A DNA stretch of 64,000 nt from Streptomyces longisporoflavus. GTDB taxonomy: Bacteria; Actinomycetota; Actinomycetes; Streptomycetales; Streptomycetaceae. The number at the start of each line of letters is the position of its first letter. Within the stretch, counting starts at the first letter, position 1. The notes beneath the pieces are model-generated. The model did not search any database, was not told where the DNA came from, and saw only the letters and a program-made list of their open reading frames with translations. Both the position numbers and the translations under genes were made by a program. This document shows positions 35,671 to 44,362 of this stretch, one piece after another. The DNA is taken from the NCBI RefSeq assembly GCF_014649775.1, contig NZ_BMTR01000022.1:55275-119274 (forward strand), given 5' to 3'.

Positions 35671-35700
35671 TGGGCCCCGCACAACGGCGTGCGGGGCCCA
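35671..35700. terminator. Terminator after pckG
   Basis: TGGGCCCCGCAC and GTGCGGGGCCCA form a perfect 12 bp stem with a 6 nt loop, 19 bp past the stop. Confidence 0.85.
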
Positions 35701-35818
35701 TCCGCGTATATGCGCATCTTGCATACGCTGCCTTCACATGCCCCTCACATGTTTCAATGGCCCCACACGGGGGGCCGCTGATCGTCGCGCGCCCCAATTG
35801 AGCCTGTGGGGGGCCAAG

Positions 35819-37561
35819 TTGAAGAAGTCTCAGCGGTTAAGACGTGTGACGGGCGCCGCACTCGCGGTGGTCCTGGGGTCGGCCGGTCTGGTCGCAGGCA
35901 CCACGCCCGCCGCGTACGCCGCCACTCCGTCCGACGAAGTGGCGAAGCTGCCGATCTACTCGTTCGGCGCGATGGTGGTGGACGACGCGAACGAGCGGGT
36001 CTACGTCACCGACGGGAACAGGAGCGGCAGCGGGGCCAGCGCCGTCCTGGTCTACAACTTCGAGGGACAGCGCGTCGGTTCGCTCGCCACCGACCAGCCG
36101 GCGTCCGGCATGGCGCTCAGCGCGGACGGCGCGACCCTGCACGTGTCGCAGTCCAACCGCATCCTCGCGTTCGACACGGCGACACAGACCAGGACCGGTG
36201 CCACGGGCACGAACTACGACGTCACCTGCGGCCGGGAAGTGGCCGTCGCGGGCGGCAAGACGTGGTTCACGGAGACGCCGTACAGCGGCAGTTCGTACTG
36301 CGACAGGCCCGACAACAGCGCCCTGCTGTACCAGGTGAAGGGCGCCTCGTACGTCAACACCGGCTGGAACAGCGAGGGCAGGCTGAAGATCGAGTCGGGA
36401 CCCGGGGCCCCGGACCGGCTCGTGATGGGGCAGGCGGGCACGAACAGCGCGGCCAACGCGTTCGTCGCCACCTTCGACGCGAGCGGCGACAATCTGGTGC
36501 GAGGCCCGCAGCGGCGCTTCGCGGACGCCGAGGGCAAGGGCGCGCTCGACCTCAAGGACCTCGCCCAGAGCGCGGACGGCAAGCGGATCGCCGTCGCCGA
36601 CGCGGCGTACGGCACCCGGCTGCTCGACGCCTCCGACCTGGCGGACGCCCCGACCGGCTACCAGCCGCTGCCGACGGGCGCGAAGGCATCGGCGGTGGCG
36701 TTCAGCGGCGACGGGAAGTACGTGGCGCGCGGTGCGGACGCCTCGGGCAGCGTGTCCGATCTGCTGATCCAGCCCGCCGACCCGGCGGACGGCACCACTC
36801 CGATGGAGTTCGCCTTCGAGGGGGAGCTCGACGGCTCGCGGGTCGTGCCGCGCGGCCTCGACTGGTCCAAGGACGGCTCGCGGCTCTTCGCGGTGACCAC
36901 GGATGGCTACAACCACTGGTTGCACGTCATCAAGCCGCCGGCCGCCCAGTACGACTCGCGCTTCTCGGGCACCCTGAGCACCACGCCGTCGAAGCCCGTG
37001 GTCGGCGAACCGCTCGGCATCCGGGGCAAGCTGGAGCTGGACGGGCCCGCGCCCGCGGAGCCGGTGAAGGTCGAGGCGGTCCGCAAGGACGCGGACGGCA
37101 CGACGGAGGTGGCGCCCGCCAAGGTCGCCGCCGACGGCAGCTTCACCGTCCTGGACGTGCCTGACCGGCTCGGCGAGACGACGTACACGCTGCGGTTCCT
37201 CGGCGATGTCACGCACCGTCCCGCCGAGGACGTCACGCTCACCGTCGACGTGGCGAAGGCGGCGACGGCGATCGAGCTGACGGCGCCCGCCGAGGCGACC
37301 CGCGCGGGTGGCGTCGAGATCCCCGGCAAGCTGACCGGGCAGGGCCGCGCCCTGCCGTCCGGGATCGCCCTGAAGGTGACGCGGACCGACCGGTTCGGCA
37401 CGACGGGTGAACTGACCTCGGCGTCGGTCGCCGCCGACGGCACGTTCAAGGTCAAGGACCTGCCGAACAAGCGGGGCAAGACCCTCTACGCGGTGAGCTA
37501 CGAGGGCGACGACCTGCACACGGCCTCATCGGCCGAGGCGACGGTACGGGTGATCAGCTAG
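35819..37561 (+). CDS. Secreted beta-propeller protein with Ig-like C-terminal repeats
   Basis: This 580-residue protein has a signal peptide (KKSQRLRRVTGAALAVV, cleaved near AYAA, about residue 34). A YVTN/WD40-like propeller follows (about 40-390; SADGATLHVSQSNRILAFD, SADGKRIAVAD, SGDGKYVARG, SKDGSRLFAVT), then two Ig-like repeats (about 395-485 and 487-580) sharing VAADGSF/TFxVxDxP. It is exported and probably cell-surface or extracellular. No enzyme motif is seen. I chose the TTG at 35819 because it starts the signal peptide and follows a GGGGGG site. Confidence 0.85.
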   Translation: MKKSQRLRRVTGAALAVVLGSAGLVAGTTPAAYAATPSDEVAKLPIYSFGAMVVDDANERVYVTDGNRSGSGASAVLVYNFEGQRVGSLATDQPASGMALSADGATLHVSQSNRILAFDTATQTRTGATGTNYDVTCGREVAVAGGKTWFTETPYSGSSYCDRPDNSALLYQVKGASYVNTGWNSEGRLKIESGPGAPDRLVMGQAGTNSAANAFVATFDASGDNLVRGPQRRFADAEGKGALDLKDLAQSADGKRIAVADAAYGTRLLDASDLADAPTGYQPLPTGAKASAVAFSGDGKYVARGADASGSVSDLLIQPADPADGTTPMEFAFEGELDGSRVVPRGLDWSKDGSRLFAVTTDGYNHWLHVIKPPAAQYDSRFSGTLSTTPSKPVVGEPLGIRGKLELDGPAPAEPVKVEAVRKDADGTTEVAPAKVAADGSFTVLDVPDRLGETTYTLRFLGDVTHRPAEDVTLTVDVAKAATAIELTAPAEATRAGGVEIPGKLTGQGRALPSGIALKVTRTDRFGTTGELTSASVAADGTFKVKDLPNKRGKTLYAVSYEGDDLHTASSAEATVRVIS

Positions 37562-37626
37562 CGGGGTAGATGGCACCCGGTCCGAAGAACCTCAGGGCCT
37601 TCGGACCGGGGCCGTTCATGGGGCCG

Positions 37627-37677
37627 GGCCCCGAAGGGGCGCGGGGAACTGCGCGCCCAGCCACGACGCACCCGCAG
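37627..37677. repeat. Dispersed 51 bp intergenic element, copy 2
   Basis: This matches 5791-5841 at about 46 of 51 positions, in the same orientation, and again lies just downstream of a secreted-protein gene. It begins GGCCCCGAAGGGGCGCGGGG. Confidence 0.7.
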
Positions 37678-37702
37678 CCGCACAGGCGGGGCCAGCGGCA
37701 GC

Positions 37703-38113
37703 TCAGATGGCGCCCACGAGCCGGGCCGCGCCGGCGTGTGCGTCCATACGCCGAGCGGCGAGAATCGCCGCCGCGGTGTCGGCGCGGGACGCCGCCACCA
37801 CCAGAGCGCGGCCCGCGAGAGCGTGGGCACGCTGGTGCAGGGCGGTGAGGTGCGGTTCGTGGATCGCGGTCACCACGGCCGAGCGGACGGGCGCGAGGCC
37901 GCCACGCAGCCGGGCCACCTCGGACGACAGCTGCTCGGCGGCGTCGTCGAGGTCGAGCGAGGGCGCGAGGGCACGCAGCTCGTCGGTGACCGCGAGAAGC
38001 GCCGCCAGATGCGCGGCGAGCTGGATGTCCAGCTCCTCCTCGCGGGAGCGGTGCGGGAAGTCGCCGGGGTCGGCCATGGCGTGGACCGACTTGGTGCGGA
38101 TCGGCTCGTACAT
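37703..38113 (-). CDS. Conserved helical protein of unknown function
   Basis: This 136-residue, Ala/Leu-rich, all-helical soluble protein has a cluster of charged residues (HRSREEELDIQLAAHLAALLAVTDELR) and no signal peptide, membrane span or known motif. A strong AGGAGG lies 8 nt before the ATG. Upstream is an AT-rich promoter region with the palindrome TTAGA-TTCTG-TCTAA. Confidence 0.75.
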   Translation of the reverse strand: MYEPIRTKSVHAMADPGDFPHRSREEELDIQLAAHLAALLAVTDELRALAPSLDLDDAAEQLSSEVARLRGGLAPVRSAVVTAIHEPHLTALHQRAHALAGRALVVAASRADTAAAILAARRMDAHAGAARLVGAI

Positions 38114-38153
38114 GGGATGGCCTCCTGGCGGGTAGCTTGAAAGCCATCCTACA

Positions 38154-38168
38154 TTAGATTCTGTCTAA
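38154..38168. promoter_or_regulatory. AT-rich palindrome TTAGA-N5-TCTAA
   Basis: A 5 bp inverted repeat lies in an AT-rich patch that is unusual for this genome, about 40 bp upstream of the unknown gene and just past the end of the aminotransferase gene. TAGGAT on the minus strand nearby could be a -10 box. Confidence 0.35.
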
Positions 38169-38194
38169 AGTTGAGTCGGGCTGGTTCTGGGGAT

Positions 38195-39406
38195 CTAGGG
38201 CTGGCTGTAACCGTCCAGGAAGTTGCCGATGCGGGTCACGGCCTCCGTCAGGTCCGTCGCCGTGGGCAGTGTGACGACCCGGAAGTGATCGGGCTCGGGC
38301 CAGTTGAAGCCGGTGCCGTGGACGACCATGATCTTCTCGGCGCGGAGCAGGTCGAGCACCATCTGGCGGTCGTCCTTGATCTTGAAGACCTTCGGGTCGA
38401 GGCGCGGGAAGAGATACAACGACCCCTTGGGCTTCACACAGCTCACGCCGGGAATCTGCGTCAGCAGGTCGTACGCCGTGTCGCGCTGCTCCACGAGCCG
38501 TCCGCCCGGCAGGACGAGGTCGTTGATGGTCTGCCGCCCGCTGAGCGCCGCGACCACGCCGTGCTGGCCGGGCATGTTCGCGCACAGGCGCATGTTGGCG
38601 AGGATCGTCAGGCCCTCGATGTACGAGGACGCGTGCGCCTTGGGCCCGGAGATCGACACCCAGCCGACGCGGTAACCGGCCACCCGGTACGCCTTCGACA
38701 TGCCGTTGAAGGTGAGGGTGAGCAGGTCGGGGGCGATGGCGGCGGTGGGGGTGTGGACCGCGTCGTCGTAGAGGATCTTGTCGTAGATCTCGTCCGAGCA
38801 GACCAGGAGATTGTGGCGGCGCGCGATGTCCGTCAGGCCGCGCAGCATGTCCTCGCTGTATACGGCGCCCGTCGGGTTGTTCGGGTTGATGATCACGAGC
38901 GCCTTGGTGCGGTCGGTCACCTTGCGCTCGATGTCGGCGAGGTCCGGCATCCAGTCCGCCTGCTCGTCACAGCGGTAGTGCACGGCCGTGCCGCCGGAGA
39001 GCGAGACGGCCGCCGTCCACAGCGGATAGTCCGGCGCCGGTACGAGGACCTCGTCGCCGTCGTCGAGCAGGCCCTGCATGGCCATGACGATGAGCTCGGA
39101 GACGCCGTTGCCGATGAAGACGTGCTCGACGTCGGTCTCGATGCCCAGGGTCTGGTTGTGCATGACCACCGCGCGACGGGCCGCGAGCAGGCCCTTCGCG
39201 TCGCCGTAACCATGCGCGTCGCCGACGTTGCGGAGGATGTCCTCCAGGATCTCGGGCGGGCACTCGAACCCGAAGGCCGCGGGGTTGCCGGTGTTCAGCT
39301 TCAGGATGCGATGGCCCGCCGCTTCCAGCCGCATCGCCTCCTCGAGCACCGGGCCCCGGATCTCGTAACAGACGTTGGCGAGCTTCGTCGACTGGATGAC
39401 CTGCAT
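38195..39406 (-). CDS. PLP-dependent aminotransferase (AlaA-like)
   Basis: This 403-residue class I aminotransferase resembles AlaA, the glutamate-pyruvate aminotransferase. Signatures are IINPNNPTGAVYS, SDEIYDKILYDD and the PLP lysine in FNGMSKAYRVAGYRVGW. It starts MQVIQSTKLANVCYEIRGP, the usual N-terminus. The frame continues upstream but without homology. The gene is single, with no obvious partners. Confidence 0.93.
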   Translation of the reverse strand: MQVIQSTKLANVCYEIRGPVLEEAMRLEAAGHRILKLNTGNPAAFGFECPPEILEDILRNVGDAHGYGDAKGLLAARRAVVMHNQTLGIETDVEHVFIGNGVSELIVMAMQGLLDDGDEVLVPAPDYPLWTAAVSLSGGTAVHYRCDEQADWMPDLADIERKVTDRTKALVIINPNNPTGAVYSEDMLRGLTDIARRHNLLVCSDEIYDKILYDDAVHTPTAAIAPDLLTLTFNGMSKAYRVAGYRVGWVSISGPKAHASSYIEGLTILANMRLCANMPGQHGVVAALSGRQTINDLVLPGGRLVEQRDTAYDLLTQIPGVSCVKPKGSLYLFPRLDPKVFKIKDDRQMVLDLLRAEKIMVVHGTGFNWPEPDHFRVVTLPTATDLTEAVTRIGNFLDGYSQP

Positions 39407-39648
39407 GTCCGCGAGCTTACGGCCGCGTAACGAGACCCGCCTCGTGTTTTGCGCCACGTCGGGGAGGGGGCCGTGCGGTGACTGCTCCGACCGGACGGTC
39501 GCCCTCGGCGCGCCGCCGGCCGGGAGTGTCCTGTCAGCGGTGAGCCATGTCCGTATGCGGTCTTGTTCTCGCGGCCGATGACCCCAACAATGCGCATGAC
39601 AAAACCGAAGCAACTTCGGTCACATGGTCAACTGAGGGGACCCCCCAC

Positions 39649-40482
39649 ATGAACAAGCCTCTCGTCGCCGCGTGCTTCTCCGCCCTCCTCATCGGAGCGA
39701 CGGCGGCGCCCGCGTCGGCAGTCAGTGACGAACGGCCCGCTCGGGCGAAGGCGGTCGACTTCGCGGGCACGGTCGCGCTGAGCAACTGTTCCGGCTCCGT
39801 CGTCCGCGTACCCGACTCGCAGCCCGGCGACCCGGCGCTCGTGATGTCCAACGGCCACTGCCTGGAGGCCGGTTTCCCGGCGCCCGGCGAGGTCGTCGTC
39901 GACAAGCCGTCCTCGCGCAGCTTCACGCTCCTCGACTCCAGCGGCGGCGACGCCGGAACGGTCAAGGCGAGCAAGATCGCCTACGGCACGATGACGGACA
40001 CGGACCTCTCGCTCTACGAACTGACCAGCACCTACAGCGAGATCGAGAGCAAGTTCGGCATCAAGGCCCTTGAGCTGAACGCGGCGCGCCCGGAGCAGGG
40101 CAGGGCGATCACCGTCGCGTCCGGCTACTGGAAGAAGTTGTACAAGTGCAGCATCGACGGCTTCGCGTACCGCCTCAAGGAGGGGAACTGGACCTGGAAG
40201 GACTCGGTCCGCTACACCCCCGACTGCCAGACGATCGGCGGCACTTCGGGCTCACCGGTGATAGATGACGCGACCGGCAAGGTGGTCGCCGTCAACAACA
40301 CCGGCAACGAGAGCGGCGAGGAGTGCACGGACAACAACCCGTGCGAGGTCGACGAGAACGGCAAGGTGACGGTCCGCAAGGGCATCAACTACGCCCAGCA
40401 GACGTACGGCATCGTGCCCTGCGTGGCGCCCGGCAACAAGATCGACCTGAGCCGCGAGGGCTGCGAGCTTCCCAAGCCGTAA
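39649..40482 (+). CDS. Secreted trypsin-like serine protease, tandem copy 1
   Basis: This 277-residue S1-type protease has a signal peptide (about 1-24, ending PASA). Its triad is His in SNGHCLE, Asp in MTDTDLSLYE and Ser in GGTSGSPVID, and it has several paired cysteines. It is closely similar to the next gene, from VDFAGTVALSNCSGSVVRVP to the C-terminus. The ATG follows a GAGGGG site. The short leader has a CCGAAG-caa-CTTCGG hairpin (39605-39619). Confidence 0.9.
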   Translation: MNKPLVAACFSALLIGATAAPASAVSDERPARAKAVDFAGTVALSNCSGSVVRVPDSQPGDPALVMSNGHCLEAGFPAPGEVVVDKPSSRSFTLLDSSGGDAGTVKASKIAYGTMTDTDLSLYELTSTYSEIESKFGIKALELNAARPEQGRAITVASGYWKKLYKCSIDGFAYRLKEGNWTWKDSVRYTPDCQTIGGTSGSPVIDDATGKVVAVNNTGNESGEECTDNNPCEVDENGKVTVRKGINYAQQTYGIVPCVAPGNKIDLSREGCELPKP

Positions 40483-40494
40483 CGCTTTTCCGCC

Positions 40495-40538
40495 ACGGCG
40501 GGGCCGGCCCTTCCTCCCTTCCGGGCCGGTCCCGCCGT
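40495..40538. terminator. Terminator between the two protease genes
   Basis: ACGGCGGGGCCGGCCC pairs with GGGCCGGTCCCGCCGT (16 bp with one weak pair, 12 nt loop) after the first protease stop, so the copies are probably separate transcripts. Confidence 0.7.
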
Positions 40539-40672
40539 CTCGTGCGGGACGGGACCGGTGAAATGCAAGAGTTCTCACCCCTTGTCCCCATCCGGGGCCC
40601 CCCGAAGAATGCCCATGACAACCGCACGACCACACAGGCACACAGGGCACAGCTACAAGGGGGGCTCCACTC

Positions 40673-41554
40673 ATGAACAAGGCTCTCGCGGGCGGCTTAC
40701 TCGCCCTCACCCTCGTAGGGTTCGGCTCCGCGCCGTCGGTCGCGGCGCCGGGCGCCCCGGCGTCGTCACAGGCGGCGGGGCAGGCGTCGTCGCAGGCGGC
40801 GGCGAAGGGCGTCGACTTCGCCGGGACCGTCGCGCTCAGCAATTGTTCGGGCTCCGTGGTCCGCGTACCGCAGTCGAAGCCGGACGACCCCGCGCTCGTC
40901 CTCTCCAACGGCCACTGCCTGGAGAGCGGGTTCCCGGCGGCGGGCGAGGTCATCGTCGACCAGCCGTCCACCCGCACCTTCAAGCTGCTCGACGCGAAGG
41001 GCGCCGAGAAGGCGACGCTCACGGCGAGCAAGATCTCGTACGCGACGATGACCGACACCGACATCTCGCTGTACCAACTCACCACCAGCTACGCCGACAT
41101 CAAGAAGAAGTACGGCATCAAGGCGCTGGAGATCGAGGACGACCACCCGGTGAAGAAGCGGGCCATCACGGTCGTCTCCGGGTACTGGAAAGAGACGTAC
41201 ACCTGCAAGATCGACGGGTTCGTGTACCGCCTCAAGGAAGGCGAGTGGACCTGGAAGGACTCCGTCCGCTACACCCCCGAGTGCCAGACCATCGGCGGCA
41301 CCTCCGGCTCACCGGTGATCGACCACAAGACCGGCAAGGTCACGGCCGTCAACAACACGGGGAACGAGGACGGCGAGCGCTGCACCCTCAACAATCCGTG
41401 CGAGGTCGACCGCCACGGCAACGTGACGGTCCGCAAGGGAATCAACTACGCCCAGCAGACGTACGGGATCGTCCCCTGCGTCACCCACGACAGCAAGATC
41501 GACCTCACCCGCAAGGGCTGCAAGCTCCCGCGCCCGGCCGCTGCCGGGAGGTAG
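40673..41554 (+). CDS. Secreted trypsin-like serine protease, tandem copy 2
   Basis: This 293-residue paralogue of the preceding gene has the same His (SNGHCLE), Asp (MTDTDISLYQ) and Ser (GGTSGSPVID). The signal peptide ends near VAA and is followed by an Ala/Ser/Gln-rich linker that copy 1 lacks. Both promoters share TTGTYC-N18-nnAATG and the AATGCnCATGACAA block, so the duplication included the control region. The substrate and inhibitor are unknown. Confidence 0.9.
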   Translation: MNKALAGGLLALTLVGFGSAPSVAAPGAPASSQAAGQASSQAAAKGVDFAGTVALSNCSGSVVRVPQSKPDDPALVLSNGHCLESGFPAAGEVIVDQPSTRTFKLLDAKGAEKATLTASKISYATMTDTDISLYQLTTSYADIKKKYGIKALEIEDDHPVKKRAITVVSGYWKETYTCKIDGFVYRLKEGEWTWKDSVRYTPECQTIGGTSGSPVIDHKTGKVTAVNNTGNEDGERCTLNNPCEVDRHGNVTVRKGINYAQQTYGIVPCVTHDSKIDLTRKGCKLPRPAAAGR

Positions 41555-41603
41555 CGGGCCCCTGAGGGCGTATGAGGGGGTGGATTGCAGGTAAGAACCG
41601 GAC

Positions 41604-41629
41604 GGGCCGCCACCCGGTGACGGCGGCCC
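41604..41629. terminator. Short hairpin after the second protease gene
   Basis: GGGCCGCC and GGCGGCCC pair around a 10 nt loop. It is a possible weak terminator before the next gene. Confidence 0.45.
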
Positions 41630-41691
41630 GCTCCGGTGAGACGTTGCCGCGGAACCCGCCGGACGAGCCGGCGGGGGACGAGGGGGTCACC

Positions 41692-42303
41692 ATGACCAAG
41701 ATGATCGGACACGTGGAATACGCGAACGACGAGAAAGAGGCGACCGAGCTGCTGATCGCGTACAGCGACGAGATCGGTCTGCCCTGGGGAGTCATTCCGT
41801 TGGCCAAGTGGGCCGCCTCCGTCCGCATCGCGCACACCGAAAGCGACAAGAACGGCCTTGTGGCGGCCAAGAAGACCCTCGACGACGACCTGTTCGAGCA
41901 GCGGCGCGCCGAGCGGGTGGCGGCCCGCGAGGCGGCGATCGAGGGGCAGGGCGACTCGCTGGTGAAGGCGGCCGGGGCGAAGACCCTCGCGGGGTCGCTC
42001 CTCGCCCAGTGCCAGCACCACTACGGCCAGGCCAACAACCCGAGTTTCACGTTCGGTCCGGGCATGTCGGAAGCGGACTACGCGGCCTTCCAGACCGAGT
42101 GGAGCGAACTCGGTGAACTGGCCGACGAGCGCGGTTACGACCAGTTCACGGACTTCTACGCGCTGGACATCCAGAACAAGGCGGCCCTGGGCAAGAAGCA
42201 GGTCGGGGACACGCTGGCCACGCGCGGCTGGCAGGGGAACGTGTTCGTCACCATCCTCGGCGCACGGTTCAACGCCCATATCGACATCAAGAAGAAGAAG
42301 TAG
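41692..42303 (+). CDS. Unknown soluble protein
   Basis: This 203-residue hydrophilic protein has a basic C-terminus ending in four lysines. There is no signal peptide, membrane span or motif I recognise; the middle is helical and charged (AKKTLDDDLFEQRRAERVAAREAA region), and Cys occurs once. An AGGGGG site precedes the ATG. It is convergent with the D-aminoacylase gene, whose stop abuts it. Confidence 0.7.
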   Translation: MTKMIGHVEYANDEKEATELLIAYSDEIGLPWGVIPLAKWAASVRIAHTESDKNGLVAAKKTLDDDLFEQRRAERVAAREAAIEGQGDSLVKAAGAKTLAGSLLAQCQHHYGQANNPSFTFGPGMSEADYAAFQTEWSELGELADERGYDQFTDFYALDIQNKAALGKKQVGDTLATRGWQGNVFVTILGARFNAHIDIKKKK

Positions 42304-43917
42304 CTACGGAGTGCGGCGCACGGAACGGCCCGCGAGGACGTCCGTGCGGCGGCCGTCCTGCATCACGAACTTGCCGTCGATCAGGACGTGCGGGATGCCC
42401 GTCGGGAGTGTGCGGGGCGCGTCGAAGGTGGAGCCCGCCGCGACCGTCTGAGGGTCGAAGAGGACCAGGTCGGCGCGGTAGCCCTCGCGGACGAGGCCCC
42501 GGTCGGGGAGGCGCAGGCGGGCCGCCGGGCGTCCGGTGAGGTGGGCGACGCAGTCCTCCAGGGTGAGGACGCCGAGCTCGCGGACGTAGCGGCCGAGGTA
42601 CTGGGGGAACGTGCCGTACGCGCGGGGGTGCGGCTTGAAGCCCTGGAGGATGCCGTCGCTGCCGCCCGTGTGCACGGGGTGGCGCATGATCGCCTGGACG
42701 TTCTCCTCGTGGCCGACGTGCTGGAGGATCGTGGAGCCCAGCTTGTCGTTGACGAGCAGGCGGCGGGCGGTGATCCAGGGCTCCTCGCCCCGCTCGGCGG
42801 CGGACTCGGCGACCGTCTTGCCCACGAAGGATTCGAGACCGGGGACGGAGACGCCGGAGATCTCGATCTTGTCCCACTCGATCGGTACGCCGTGACAGCC
42901 GTCGGCGCCGATAACCTCCATGTGGTGGCGGATCTTCTCGGCCGTCGCGTCGTCCTGGAGGCGCGCGAGGATCGCGTCGGGCCCGCCCTCGCTCGCCCAG
43001 CTGGGCAGCATGGCGACGAGGGTCGTGCAGCCGGGGGTGTAGGGGTACGTGTCCAGGGTGATGTCGGCGCCGTTCGCGAGCGCGTTGTCGAGGAGCGCGA
43101 GCAGGTCGGGCGCCTTGCCCTTGTTCACGCCGAAGTTCATGGTGGCGTGCGCGAGGTGGAGGGGGCAGTTCGCGGTGCGGGTGAGGTTGACCATCTCCTC
43201 GTACGCCTGGAGGGCGCCGGCGCCGTAACTGCGGTGGTGGGGGCAGTAGTAGCCGTTGAACTGGGCCACGACCTTGCAGAGCTCGGTGAGTTCGGAGTCG
43301 TCGGCGTACATGCCGGGGGTATAGGTGAGGCCCGACGACATACCGACGGCGCCCTGCTCCATGCCCTCGGCGACGAGCTGCTTCATCCGCTCGACCTCGG
43401 CGGGGGTCGCGGGGCGGTCGTCCCAGCCGACCGCGTACATACGGACGGTGCCCTGCGGGATGAGGTAGGCCGCGTTGACGGCGGTGCCGTGGCCGCCGTG
43501 GGAGCGATCCAGGCGGTCCAGGTACTCGCCGACCGTGCGCCAGTCGAAGTCGATGTCACTTCCGTCGCCGTTCCAGCCGGTGATGGCCTGGCGGACCTGG
43601 GCGAGGGTGCGGTCGTCGACGGGCGCGTAGCTGAGACCGTCCTGGCCGATGACCTCCAGGGTCACGCCCTGGGCGGCTTTCGCGCTGTGGTCCGGGTCGC
43701 GGAGGAGGGCGAGGTCGCTGTGGGCGTGCATGTCGATGAAACCGGGCGCTAGCGCTAGGCCTTGGGCGGCGACTGTGCGGGTCCCCGTGGGGCGGGGCCC
43801 CGCGTCCCCCTCGCGGTGGATCGTGGTGATCCTGCCCTCGTGTACGGCGACGTCGGCTCGGTAGGAGGCACCTCCGGTGCCGTCGATGACGCGGGCGTCT
43901 CGGATCACCAGGTCCAT
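42304..43917 (-). CDS. N-acyl-D-amino-acid deacylase (D-aminoacylase)
   Basis: This 537-residue amidohydrolase releases D-amino acids from N-acyl forms. Zinc-binding features are HAHSD in GFIDMHAHSDLAL, the CPHHRSYG region, HLAHATMNFG and the Asp in HTGGSDGILQG. It starts MDLVIRDARVIDGTGG, after an AAAGAGG site. It is downstream of the PLP enzyme on the minus strand, separated by a 445 bp repeat-rich gap. The two would act in series on N-acyl-D-amino acids, for example from peptidoglycan or oxidised peptides. Confidence 0.92.
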   Translation of the reverse strand: MDLVIRDARVIDGTGGASYRADVAVHEGRITTIHREGDAGPRPTGTRTVAAQGLALAPGFIDMHAHSDLALLRDPDHSAKAAQGVTLEVIGQDGLSYAPVDDRTLAQVRQAITGWNGDGSDIDFDWRTVGEYLDRLDRSHGGHGTAVNAAYLIPQGTVRMYAVGWDDRPATPAEVERMKQLVAEGMEQGAVGMSSGLTYTPGMYADDSELTELCKVVAQFNGYYCPHHRSYGAGALQAYEEMVNLTRTANCPLHLAHATMNFGVNKGKAPDLLALLDNALANGADITLDTYPYTPGCTTLVAMLPSWASEGGPDAILARLQDDATAEKIRHHMEVIGADGCHGVPIEWDKIEISGVSVPGLESFVGKTVAESAAERGEEPWITARRLLVNDKLGSTILQHVGHEENVQAIMRHPVHTGGSDGILQGFKPHPRAYGTFPQYLGRYVRELGVLTLEDCVAHLTGRPAARLRLPDRGLVREGYRADLVLFDPQTVAAGSTFDAPRTLPTGIPHVLIDGKFVMQDGRRTDVLAGRSVRRTP

Positions 43918-44362
43918 GTCGGGTGCCTCTTTCTTGCGTGGGCGCAGGTTGTGTGTGGTGCACCCGGCCTCCGGCCGGGTTGTCGCTCCCACCCGCACCA
44001 CCCGTGCGGGTCTCGTCGCCGGGTGCGGGTGGCCCCGGCGGGGGCGGGCCGCCACCGGCGACTGCGGGTGGGCGGCCCTGCGGGCGAACCCGCGAGCCGC
44101 CGTCGGCAGCGGTCTGCGGGTGGCCCCGCCCTCCTGCCCGGGTGATGCGGGGTAATCGGGCGGGTGGGTGGGAGGCGTCCGCCGCGGAGCGGCGGTTTTG
44201 TCTGTCGCCGCCGACGCCGGCGACTGTTTGCGGGCGGTGCCCCCGCCCCTGCCCCCGCCCGGGTGATGCGGGGTAATCGGGTGGGTGGGTGGGAGACATC
44301 CGCCGCGGAGCGGCGGTTCTGTTCTGCCCCCGCAGAGACCCCACCCGCCCAAGACCCAGGGG
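43918..44362. other. Repeat-rich gap with duplicated G-quadruplex/hairpin modules
   Basis: A block of about 70 bp beginning GCCCGGGTGATGCGGGGTAA occurs at 44136 and again at 44257 (period 121 bp). Each copy has a four-tract G-run (44158-44172 GGGCGGGTGGGTGGG; 44279-44293 GGGTGGGTGGGTGGG) and then the hairpin CCGCCGC-gga-GCGGCGG followed by a T-rich run. I see no gene. Confidence 0.85.
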
